Shown here: in pieces, positions 1 to 7,050 of the stretch | How the letters are laid out: each line of letters begins with the position of its first letter | Numbering within the stretch: position 1 is the stretch's first letter | NCBI GenBank assembly: GCA_040752295.1 | Contig: JBFMFE010000006.1 | Span: forward strand, 1-22,595 | Direction: 5' to 3' | Length of the DNA stretch: 22,595 bases | DNA from: JBFMFE01 sp040752295 | GTDB lineage: Bacteria; UBP15; UBA6099; JBFMBQ01 | Program-made: the position numbers and the translations under genes | Notes under the pieces: model-generated | Databases searched by the model: none | What the model was told of the DNA's origin: nothing | The model's input: the letters and a program-made list of their open reading frames with translations, nothing else

Positions 1-2
1 CC

Positions 3-1124
3 CTCAGCGAGATGACGCGCAGCATAAGAACCATGATCGAACAGATCGAGTCCTTGAAGAGGAACGACCGCGACGAGAAGGAGCGGCTCGAGGCGAGAGT
101 CAGGGAGATTTCAGCGGCGGTGGAACTCGTCGCGATGGGCGACCTCACGGGAGCGCTCTCGCCGGAGAGCGAGGACGCGATCATCGGCGGACTGAAGGAA
201 AACCTGAACATGATGTCGGGAAGTCTGAGAAACATGATCGGAAAGGTAAGCGAGAGCGCAGCTCTCGTGGAAAAAAGCAGCAGGACGATCAGCGCCATCA
301 TGGACAGGCTCGAGTCCGGGGCGAAGACGCAGAGGTCCTCCATCGAGGACGCATCTCGCTCGGTCGGCGGGCTGCTCGAATCGCTCGGCGAGGTCGTGGA
401 ACGGTCCGAGAAGGTCACAGCGATATCGCTTCGCGCCGCCGACCAGGCGCGGACCGGCGGGGGGACGGTGTCCGACGCCCTGGACAGCATGGAAAAGATA
501 AACGAGGCGATGGGGGGCATACAGGAAGTGATGCAGGAGCTTGAAGCGGGCGCGGAGGGAATCGGCGAGATCGTGCAGGTGATTGACGAGATATCCGATC
601 AGACCAACCTGCTCGCGCTGAACGCCTCCATCGAGGCTGCGCGCGCGGGAGACTACGGAAGGGGTTTCTCCGTCGTGGCGAGGGAAGTGAGCGGGCTTGC
701 GCAGAGGTCCGTGGAGTCAACCCGCGAGATTACCTCCATCGTTCGCACCATCCAGGACCGCGTGCGGAACGCCATCCAGACGACGGACGCGGGGATGCGC
801 GTCGTCCGCGAGAGCCACAAACTCGCCCGCGAATCCGGAGAGGCGCTGAACCAGATCATCGCCTCCGTGGAAGAGGTCACGACGCTGATCAGGGAGACCG
901 TCACCGCCCTCGAAGCGCACCGCGACAGATCGGGCGCGATCACCGACGCGATGGCGAAGGTCAGCGAGATTTCGCGCGAGTCCTCCCGTATCGTGCGGGA
1001 CGCCGCAGCGGCGGTGCAGGCGCTGATGCGGCTCGCCGGTGACCTTGACCTGATCGTTCAACAGTTTAAGATTCAAGCGGGCGAAAAAACCGGAAACGGG
1101 CGGAGGGGACCCCGCGGCGGATAA
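3..1124 (+). CDS. Methyl-accepting chemotaxis protein, 3' part (5' end beyond the window)
   Basis: This is the cytoplasmic signalling part of a chemoreceptor, which would control CheA kinase through CheW. The frame is open to the window edge; the first ATG at 12 is probably internal, so the sensor and membrane segments are missing. Counting from that ATG, a HAMP-like helical segment lies around residues 30-75 (it contains the GDLTG motif). A long coiled coil follows, with the receptor hairpin tip near residues 190-230: EISDQTNLLALNASIEAARA, then GRGFSVVAREV. This is the most conserved part of the family. The end, LDLIVQQFKI, is typical. No CheW-tethering peptide is seen. The gene stops at 1122-1124, followed by a perfect hairpin at 1134-1157. 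The ligand cannot be guessed because the sensor domain is absent. Confidence 0.95.
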   Translation, partial: LSEMTRSIRTMIEQIESLKRNDRDEKERLEARVREISAAVELVAMGDLTGALSPESEDAIIGGLKENLNMMSGSLRNMIGKVSESAALVEKSSRTISAIMDRLESGAKTQRSSIEDASRSVGGLLESLGEVVERSEKVTAISLRAADQARTGGGTVSDALDSMEKINEAMGGIQEVMQELEAGAEGIGEIVQVIDEISDQTNLLALNASIEAARAGDYGRGFSVVAREVSGLAQRSVESTREITSIVRTIQDRVRNAIQTTDAGMRVVRESHKLARESGEALNQIIASVEEVTTLIRETVTALEAHRDRSGAITDAMAKVSEISRESSRIVRDAAAAVQALMRLAGDLDLIVQQFKIQAGEKTGNGRRGPRGG

Positions 1125-1133
1125 GGGACGCGG

Positions 1134-1157
1134 GGCGGCGTCGAAAAAAACGCCGCC
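1134..1157 (+). terminator. Hairpin after the chemoreceptor gene, possible weak terminator
   Basis: GGCGGCGT at 1134-1141 pairs perfectly with ACGCCGCC at 1150-1157 across an 8-base, A-rich loop. It begins ten bases after the stop codon. No T-tract follows, so it is either a Rho-assisted or mRNA-stabilising hairpin, or it simply reflects high GC. Confidence 0.4.
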
Positions 1158-1219
1158 TGCCCGGCGCGCGGCGGTCAGCCGGCTCAGATTCCCCCGTTTC
1201 AGCGCCGGGAGGTGAGACA

Positions 1220-2029
1220 TTGGGTCCAATTGACATCAGGTACCACGTGGTGTCGCTCGTCGCCGTGTTCCTCGCGATTGGCGTGGGCATAATGGTTGGA
1301 AGCCAGAGCAACATGATCGGGACAAACGCCATAATTGACCGCCAGAACTCCATCATCGGGCGCCTCGAAAAGAACTTCGACGACATGCGCCAGGAAGTGA
1401 AGGAAACGAAATCGTTCCTGAAGGAGACCGCCGATTACGTTCAGACGCTCGAGACGCGCGTGATCCCTCTGCTGCTCCACGACAAGCTCCCAGGCTTTTC
1501 GTTCGGCGTCGCCGCCGCGGGCGATTTCCAGCCCGAACTCAATCCCACCGAGGCGGTTGCCGCCGCCATAAGGGACGCCGGCGGCGTTCACGCCTTCACG
1601 CTCGAGATTGATCTCGAACGCCTCCGCGGAAAGGCGGGTGAAAACACGGCGGACTTCGCCGTGCGCCTCGCGGGTGAAATGGTGTCCGGCGCCGCTTCCT
1701 CATCGTCCCTCACCGCCTGGCTTGCGGACGAGGGCTTCCTTCTGAAGGGAGGTTTCGACGCCCCGGTGACGGGGATCGTTTTCGTCTTAGGGACCGGACT
1801 CGACGCGAAACTGGTCGAGACGATACTGGTGCCACTGGAGTTGAAAGTGAGGGAAATGCGCGGCATCGTCGTGAACGCCGCCGCCGGCGACGGGGCTGGG
1901 TACCAGTCCGTGTTCAGGACCGCAAACCTCCAGCTTTTCACGGGGGTCGAGACCCTGCCGGGAAGGATGGAACTGATCGGCGGGCTTGCCGGGAAGCGCC
2001 GCCAATCGGCGGAAGGGATTCCGCGGTAA
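1220..2029 (+). CDS. MctB/SteB-family (DUF3186, 'copper transporter') membrane protein
   Basis: The N-terminus IDIRYHVVSLVAVFLAIGVG, followed by IMVGS, is the hallmark of the MctB/SteB family (PF11382): a short cytoplasmic start, one membrane helix at about residues 8-30 and an extracytoplasmic body. A coiled coil at about 38-75 is followed by an alpha/beta domain to residue 269. Family members have been linked to copper resistance (mycobacterial MctB) and to cell-envelope or division functions (corynebacterial SteB); nothing here points to copper. The start is TTG at 1220-1222, chosen because GGGAGGTGAG lies just upstream at 1207-1216 and the family N-terminus begins there. The stop overlaps the next start (TAATG), so the glycosyltransferase downstream is probably translationally coupled. 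That pairing fits an envelope role better than metal transport. Function is inferred from family only. Confidence 0.85.
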   Translation: MGPIDIRYHVVSLVAVFLAIGVGIMVGSQSNMIGTNAIIDRQNSIIGRLEKNFDDMRQEVKETKSFLKETADYVQTLETRVIPLLLHDKLPGFSFGVAAAGDFQPELNPTEAVAAAIRDAGGVHAFTLEIDLERLRGKAGENTADFAVRLAGEMVSGAASSSSLTAWLADEGFLLKGGFDAPVTGIVFVLGTGLDAKLVETILVPLELKVREMRGIVVNAAAGDGAGYQSVFRTANLQLFTGVETLPGRMELIGGLAGKRRQSAEGIPR

Positions 2030-2703
2030 TGTTCGAGGGAAAGACCGTTTCGGTGGTGATCCCGGCGTTCAACGAGGCGGACGTGATCGCAGAGACCGTG
2101 GCGGCGGTGCGCGCCCTGGGGACGGCGGACGAGGTCGTCGTGGTGGACGACGGTTCGGCGGACGCCACGGGCGGGGAGGCGCTGCGTGCGGGCGCGCGGG
2201 TGATTTCGCTCGAGCGGAACCGCGGGAAGGGGGCGGCGCTGAACGAGGGCGTCGCCGCCGTGCGCGGCGAAATAATCGTTTTCGTGGACGCGGACACGGG
2301 AACGTCCGCGTCGGAGGTCGTGAAGCTGATCGAGCCGGCGGCGCGCGGGGAGTGCGACATGGCAATCGGGGCTTTCGCGTCGCGCGGCGGTTTCGGCTTC
2401 GTTCTGAAGCTCTCGCGCTGGGGCGTGAGGCGCGCGTGCGGGTTTGCCGCGGGGGCGCCGCTCTCCGGTCAGCGCGCCTTCACCAGGGGTGTGCTGCGCT
2501 CCATCCACCCGTTCAGAAGGGATTTCGGTGTGGAGACCGACATGCTTATCCGCGCGGTGCGCGGCGGCTGGCGCGTGATCGAAGTGCCCGTCGAGATGCG
2601 CCACAGGAGCACCGCAAGGGACGTGAGGGGCTTTGCCCACCGGGGACGGCAGGGCTGGGGAGTGGCTCGCGCGCTCTGCCGGGCGTTCATCCGCCGCAGG
2701 TGA
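2029..2703 (+). CDS. Family 2 glycosyltransferase, GT-A fold, soluble
   Basis: A 224-residue GT2 enzyme expected to transfer a sugar from a nucleotide donor to a lipid or small-molecule acceptor at the cytoplasmic face. Motifs in order are VVIPAFNE near residue 9, VVVDDGSADAT near 37 (donor binding), RNRGKGAALNEG near 64, and FVDAD near 85 (the metal-binding DxD-type site). A later SGQRAFTR and a GVETDM segment match the acceptor-side motif of the dolichyl-phosphate-mannose/glucosyl-3-phosphoglycerate synthase-like branch. There is no membrane segment. Length is at the short end for the family and appears complete. The ATG shares its A with the TAA of the preceding gene (TAATG), indicating coupling to the MctB/SteB-type gene. 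The substrate cannot be told from sequence. Confidence 0.92.
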   Translation: MFEGKTVSVVIPAFNEADVIAETVAAVRALGTADEVVVVDDGSADATGGEALRAGARVISLERNRGKGAALNEGVAAVRGEIIVFVDADTGTSASEVVKLIEPAARGECDMAIGAFASRGGFGFVLKLSRWGVRRACGFAAGAPLSGQRAFTRGVLRSIHPFRRDFGVETDMLIRAVRGGWRVIEVPVEMRHRSTARDVRGFAHRGRQGWGVARALCRAFIRRR

Positions 2704-2755
2704 AGCCTTTATATAACCCCATAAATTCCGGCGCCTCAGGATTTACAGTGGGCAG

Positions 2756-2771
2756 CCCCAATATGTTGGGG
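2756..2771. repeat. Small perfect hairpin
   Basis: CCCCAA at 2756-2761 pairs with TTGGGG at 2766-2771 across the loop TATG. It lies 53 bases after the glycosyltransferase stop. There is no T-run, so a terminator call is not supported. Confidence 0.4.
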
Positions 2772-3072
2772 ATTGAGAAAATGCCGTTCATCGAAGCGAC
2801 CTGCCGGCAGGCAGGAGCGGAGACCCTTGACGGCGGCAAGCGAGCAGGCATAATCATGAAAAAGGCCGTTCCGAAAAGTATGTCCATGAAAATTTATTCA
2901 CATCGGCTTCTCCTCATCCCACAACGCTCGTTTCGGCACGTTTACCGGAACTGCCTTGTAAGCGCCCGTCTTTCCGCTCGCGCAGTCCGCTGTCAAGGGC
3001 GGCATTTTCGATGCCACAATATATTGTTTCTACCCACTCTATTTCCAGAAGAGCCTAAGTAGTTCCAACAAT

Positions 3073-3105
3073 CCTGTCTGCCGTTCCGGGCACGGCACAG
3101 GCAGG
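3073..3105. repeat. Imperfect intergenic palindrome
   Basis: TGCCGT at 3079-3084 pairs with ACGGCA at 3092-3097 across a 7-base loop. The outer CCTG (3073-3076) and CAGG (3102-3105) extend the stem with bulges. It resembles a dispersed REP-like element but has no second copy in this window. Confidence 0.4.
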
Positions 3106-3120
3106 CGGCTGCCGCAAATT

Positions 3121-3195
3121 GAATATCGAATATCGAACAAGGAACCGTGGAATGTCGAAGGGAAAAACACTTCGTCATTCCGTATTCCTTGTTCG
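3121..3195. repeat. Heptad repeat plus long two-part palindrome
   Basis: Two GAATATC heptads (3121-3134) run into a hairpin. The lower stem pairs CGAACAAGGAA (3134-3144) with TTCCTTGTTCG (3185-3195), all eleven bases. The upper stem pairs 3149-3160 with 3170-3181, eleven of twelve bases with one T-T mismatch, around a 9-base loop. It is probably a dispersed REP- or MITE-like element, not a gene. Confidence 0.65.
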
Positions 3196-3361
3196 TTGTT
3201 CGCTTTTGACCGAACAGTTAATTGTCCCTTTCACAAAGTTTCTTTACATGATTTTTCCATCCATACAAGCAAATCCCTTGCGAAATCATGTGAAGATATT
3301 TTTCGGAAGCCGTAGTTAATCTGTTTTACGCTCCCCGCAGTACGCGTTCGGTCCGGCTGGA

Positions 3362-4900
3362 TCATTGCCGTTCGGCTGTTTTCCAGAGGTGGGGCTTGTG
3401 GCAGGGCGCGCAGTCGCCGGAGGTTTTTCCGGCGTGTTTCGGCACGTCCTTCTCATGGCATTTTACGCATGAAGTTCCGGGCAGGGTTTCCCACGTGTGT
3501 GGGAGGTGGCACCGGGCGCAGGAGGTCGCGCCGTGCACCTGCGCCTCCTGCTCGAACATCAGGGCGTGACACGAGAGGCAGACGCGCCGAGGGCGCGGGA
3601 AGTCGTCCCTGCCGCGCTTGTGGCAGAGGGCGCAGTCGAAGTCCATGCTCCCGCGGTCGGTTTCTTCGTACTGCCTTCGGTGGCAGTCTTCGCAGCGCCG
3701 GCGGGTGGTTTGGTGATGGCAGTCGCCGCAGTTGCGGAGTGTCTCGAGAGCGCCCGGCTTTCCGGACGGTGGGTGGCAGGCGATGCAGGTGACGCCGTGC
3801 TTTTTAACGTGGTCGTGAACGCGGGTCGTCCCGCCGACCGTCGTGAAGGTCGGCGTCATGATGTCATCGTGGCATTCGAGGCAGGCGATGCGGCGGTCGG
3901 GGTTGTGGTGGCAGGAGGAGCAGGAGTTCGCGCCGTGGCACACGTTGCACTGCGCCTCCATGGCGGGCTTCATACCGGGATGCTCCCTGATGTCCTTGTG
4001 CGAGGCGGGCAAGTTCCTTGTGTGGCACGTTTTGCAGAAGTTCAGCGTGTGACACTCGTTGCATTCGGACAGGTCAACGCCGCGCCAGTGCGAGGCTTCC
4101 CAGCGGTCGTCGTGGGAGGCGGGCACGGCTTTGGAGTGGCACGAGATGCAATACCTCGGGCGGTGGCAGATCTGGCATTCGGCGAGGCGGATCATCGCGT
4201 CGCTGTAGTGGTTCGCCCACCATTCGAGGAGGTGCGACTCGTAGTTGGTGTGGCAGTTGACGCAGAAGTCCTCGTGGTGGCATTCCGAGCAGGATTTTTT
4301 CTCATTGTCGCCGGCGTGCTTGTGTTCGACGTACCAGTCCTCGCCGTGGGGCTGCCTTTCAAGCTCGCCCGTGTCGGCGACGTCAAGCGGCGGTGTGTGC
4401 CGGCGTCTCTCTTTCTCGTGGCAGTCCCTGCACCGGCGCAGCGAAAGGAGGGGGGTTTTCGCGCTCCGCCTGTGAACGAAGCTGACGTGACAGGTGGAGC
4501 AGTTCACGCCTTTTTTGAGATGCGCGCCGTGGGAGAAGTTTATGTCGCGGTAGAAGACCTTCCCGTCCTCGACGCGGGGATGGCAGTTCGAGCATTTCGA
4601 GTTGTTGACCCTGACGTCGGAGAACATCCTCTTTCCGTCGAAGAGCTTCACGCGGAGCATCGTGAAGACGGTGCTCTGGTCGTGGCACGACGCGCACGCG
4701 ATGCCGCCGTGGAAAGCAAGCCCGAGGTTCGCCCTGTGGGACCTCATCTCGTGGCACGCGCCGCAGGCGAAGACGTACTGTCTCTGAAAGAGAAGGAAGT
4801 GGACGAGCAGCCCGGCGGCTGCGACCGCCGCGGCGACAAGCGCCGCTTTCGCCGCCCACCGTACGCGCCTCACCCGTTCCGCCGGCGCCCTCCTCCCCAC
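3362..4900 (-). CDS. 22-heme cytochrome c, inner-membrane anchored, with four diheme repeats
   Basis: 512 residues with 22 CxxCH heme-binding sites. An uncleaved-looking signal anchor at about 16-38 precedes a NapC/NirT-like start (CGACHEM, residues 46-52). Five N-terminal hemes come first. Then four tandem diheme units start at Cys204, 242, 280 and 318, exactly 38 residues apart, each with its two Cys motifs 9 residues apart. A nine-heme C-terminal module ends in CAPCHKPHLW and is shared with the 37- and 24-heme paralogues. I infer a periplasmic electron wire fed from the membrane. The start is GTG at 4900 behind a GGAGGGAGGG stretch, overlapping the upstream gene by 31 bases. An internal GTG at 4871-4873 would give a GTGA overlap and is a fair alternative. 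It is the last gene of the operon. No catalytic domain is recognised. Confidence 0.95.
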   Translation of the reverse strand: MGRRAPAERVRRVRWAAKAALVAAAVAAAGLLVHFLLFQRQYVFACGACHEMRSHRANLGLAFHGGIACASCHDQSTVFTMLRVKLFDGKRMFSDVRVNNSKCSNCHPRVEDGKVFYRDINFSHGAHLKKGVNCSTCHVSFVHRRSAKTPLLSLRRCRDCHEKERRRHTPPLDVADTGELERQPHGEDWYVEHKHAGDNEKKSCSECHHEDFCVNCHTNYESHLLEWWANHYSDAMIRLAECQICHRPRYCISCHSKAVPASHDDRWEASHWRGVDLSECNECHTLNFCKTCHTRNLPASHKDIREHPGMKPAMEAQCNVCHGANSCSSCHHNPDRRIACLECHDDIMTPTFTTVGGTTRVHDHVKKHGVTCIACHPPSGKPGALETLRNCGDCHHQTTRRRCEDCHRRQYEETDRGSMDFDCALCHKRGRDDFPRPRRVCLSCHALMFEQEAQVHGATSCARCHLPHTWETLPGTSCVKCHEKDVPKHAGKTSGDCAPCHKPHLWKTAERQ

Positions 4901-7050
4901 AGCGCGCCCTCCCTCCCTTTGCTTTTCTCAGCCCCCTCCCGCCCTTCCGAAGCCTTCACGATCTCGTCGTATTCGGCGCCGTGGTGCTTTCGCAGGTTTC
5001 TCATTTTGATCATGCCGGTGAGAAACACCCTGTTCATGGGAAAGAAATCGGGGCACAGGTGGACGGTGTACATGTGCCAGACGAGGATCGAGAGCGTTGC
5101 GAGGATGGCTTCGAACTTGTGGATGAGCGTGGCGGCGTCGAAGACCCACTTGGGAAAGTACTGGAGGAGCGGCGTGCCGAACGTGAGCACCAGCCCGGTG
5201 ACGACCATAACGAAGCTGCCCCACACCATTGCGAGGTACTCGAATTTCTCTATGAAATTGTACCGGGGCAGTTTCGGGTGTTCTTTCCTCAGGGTCAGGT
5301 TGTACAGCACCGTCTGCGCGGCGTCCAGGGCGTCCTTCGGGCGGGGGATCATGGCGAGGATGTCCTTTCTTGCGAACCGGTTCAGCGCGACGAAAAGGAC
5401 GTGGTAGAGGCACATGGCGATCATCACGCCGCCCGCCGCCCTGTGGACGATGCCGCGAGACTCGTACAGCCAGCGGTTCCGGAGGAGGGATGAGAACAGG
5501 TCCGGAAGGACGAGGGGAATGCCCGTGACTGCGAGGACCGTGAAGGAAGCGATGAGGATGAAGTGCTGGATTCTGTAGACGCGTGGCCAGCGGAGGATTT
5601 CGAGGTCGTCCGGCGGCAGACCGGAGCCCGGCGCCGGCGAAGGGGGAGCAGGGTACGTAGCGGTATGCCTCCGCGGCGCTTTTCTGCGTCGTCTCAGGGC
5701 GCCGCCGAGGAGATCGGTTGAGATAAAGAAGAGCATTCCGCCGAGGGAGCCGGCGATCAGGATGACGTACGCGAGCCTGATGTAGCTGAGGAGATTGGAA
5801 CCTGCCGGTTCGGTTTCGTCGTGAATCTTCCCCAGGTTCAGGTTGAGTTCCGCCGGCTTGTGGCAGGCGCCGCACGTGCGCGGAAGGTTCGCCGGGTTGA
5901 CACTCGAACGCGGGTCTTCGGGGTGGAGGATGTCGTGGAACCCGTGGCAGCTGGCGCAGTTTGCGACGCGTACGTCGCCGAACCTGCCCTCGATTCCGTG
6001 GTAGGTCTCCCTGTAGGTCCTCACGGGGTCTTCCTCGATGCCGTAGCGCCACCTGAGGTTCTCGTCGGCGTGGCAGTCGGAACACAGGCTGACAATGTTG
6101 GAGGCGTAAACGGTGGCGTCCTTTCTCTTTATGTGCCTGATTTCGTGTTCGCCGTGGCAGGTGGAGCAGACGGGGACGTCCCTGTTGCCGTTCAGCCAAT
6201 CGGCGCCGTGGACGCTCGTCTTGTACGTCTCGAAAACCTTCTCGTGGCACCTGCCGCACGTGCGGGGGAGATTGTCGTGGGAAAGCGGATTCGAGGGTTC
6301 GTCGCGGTGTTTTATATTGTGGTTGCCGTGGCAGTCGGTGCAGATCGCCGATTCCATGTTCCCGCGCTCGGTCCGGGCGACGGCGTGAGGCGTCTTGTCG
6401 AACTGCACGATCAGGGAGGCTCTCAGGTTGTACTTCCTCATCTTCCTTTCGTCGTAGTGGCACCCGGTGCAGATTTCGACCACCCGCTCGCGGTCCACCG
6501 AGGATTCCTTCACGTTCGGCTTTTTGACGCTGTGCCCCGTGTGGCAGTCCCAGCAGTGTGGGGCGAGCGACTTTGAATCCGCCAGAAGGGATTGTCCGTG
6601 AACGCCGGCGTAGTAGTCGGCGGCGATGTCCTTCTGCGGCGCGCCGACCCTGTTGCCCTCGTAGTGGCAGTCGCCGCATTCCACGAGGGTTATGCTCGTC
6701 ATGTGTTCGCGCCGCGGGTCGAGCCTCGCCCCGCGGTGGCACTGCACGCAGTGGATGTCCTTGTGCACGGATTCGTGAAGCCCTTCGAGGGAGACCGCCT
6801 TTATGTAGCCGCCTTTTTTTTCGCTCCGCGCCTCGGCGCTGTGGCACATGAGACATTCCCTGTCCTCGTACTTCAGCCCGGTCTCGATGGGGTCGTTGTT
6901 GGGGTGCGGCGGGGGTGCGGAGGCGCGCGCCGCCGCGGAGAGAAGGAGCGCGGCGAGCGCGGCGGCGGTGAAAAGCTTTCCGCCGCCGCGTTCGGGAAAA
7001 AGCGGGTAAAAAACGCGGTGCGCGCCGTTTTCAGTCGTGCGTCCACGCAT
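4870..7050 (-). CDS. CbcL-like fusion: 11-heme cytochrome c plus FdnI/HydC-type diheme cytochrome b
   Basis: 726 residues combining periplasmic and membrane electron carriers in one chain. The signal peptide spans about 24-45 (ARASA end). Eleven CxxCH sites run from residue 66 to 397. A membrane helix follows at about 424-446, then an Arg/Pro-rich linker (447-485). The last part is a four-helix cytochrome b domain at 490-680 with candidate heme ligands His496, 536, 550, 644 and 659. The architecture matches Geobacter CbcL (nine c-hemes fused to HydC/FdnI), an inner-membrane menaquinol oxidoreductase used for low-potential extracellular respiration; function here is inferred from that. The start ATG at 7050 overlaps the upstream gene by 20 bases and lacks an obvious ribosome site, so coupled translation is likely. 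The split 9-heme and cytochrome b pair at 11467-9397 in the same operon is its unfused counterpart. Confidence 0.93.
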   Translation of the reverse strand: MRGRTTENGAHRVFYPLFPERGGGKLFTAAALAALLLSAAARASAPPPHPNNDPIETGLKYEDRECLMCHSAEARSEKKGGYIKAVSLEGLHESVHKDIHCVQCHRGARLDPRREHMTSITLVECGDCHYEGNRVGAPQKDIAADYYAGVHGQSLLADSKSLAPHCWDCHTGHSVKKPNVKESSVDRERVVEICTGCHYDERKMRKYNLRASLIVQFDKTPHAVARTERGNMESAICTDCHGNHNIKHRDEPSNPLSHDNLPRTCGRCHEKVFETYKTSVHGADWLNGNRDVPVCSTCHGEHEIRHIKRKDATVYASNIVSLCSDCHADENLRWRYGIEEDPVRTYRETYHGIEGRFGDVRVANCASCHGFHDILHPEDPRSSVNPANLPRTCGACHKPAELNLNLGKIHDETEPAGSNLLSYIRLAYVILIAGSLGGMLFFISTDLLGGALRRRRKAPRRHTATYPAPPSPAPGSGLPPDDLEILRWPRVYRIQHFILIASFTVLAVTGIPLVLPDLFSSLLRNRWLYESRGIVHRAAGGVMIAMCLYHVLFVALNRFARKDILAMIPRPKDALDAAQTVLYNLTLRKEHPKLPRYNFIEKFEYLAMVWGSFVMVVTGLVLTFGTPLLQYFPKWVFDAATLIHKFEAILATLSILVWHMYTVHLCPDFFPMNRVFLTGMIKMRNLRKHHGAEYDEIVKASEGREGAEKSKGREGALWGGGRRRNG

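Larger units (their letters stand above)
2704..3361. other. Non-coding convergent intergenic region (658 bp)
   Basis: This spacer lies between the 3' ends of the plus-strand glycosyltransferase gene and the minus-strand cytochrome operon. It is clearly more AT-rich than its surroundings, and I see no ORF with plausible codon usage or ribosome site. It holds a perfect CCCCAA/TTGGGG hairpin at 2756-2771, the palindrome CTGCCGGCAG at 2801-2810, an imperfect palindrome at 3073-3105 and a long palindrome at 3134-3195 preceded by GAATATC heptads. No hairpin followed by a T-tract was found for either operon. Confidence 0.8.

Noticed and set aside
1986..3062. Plus-strand ORF overlapping the glycosyltransferase gene and the spacer
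   Set aside because: Gly/Arg-rich frame shadow in its first part and AT-rich spacer in the rest; no family features.
3497..5407. Long plus-strand ORF of 636 codons opposite the 22-heme gene
   Set aside because: It is antisense to a gene with 22 CxxCH motifs. Its Val/Ala-rich pattern comes from GTGGCA, the complement of Cys-His codons.
4928..6856. Minus-strand 642-codon ORF in another frame of the fusion gene
   Set aside because: Arg/Pro-rich frame shadow; the correct frame has eleven heme motifs and a complete cytochrome b domain.
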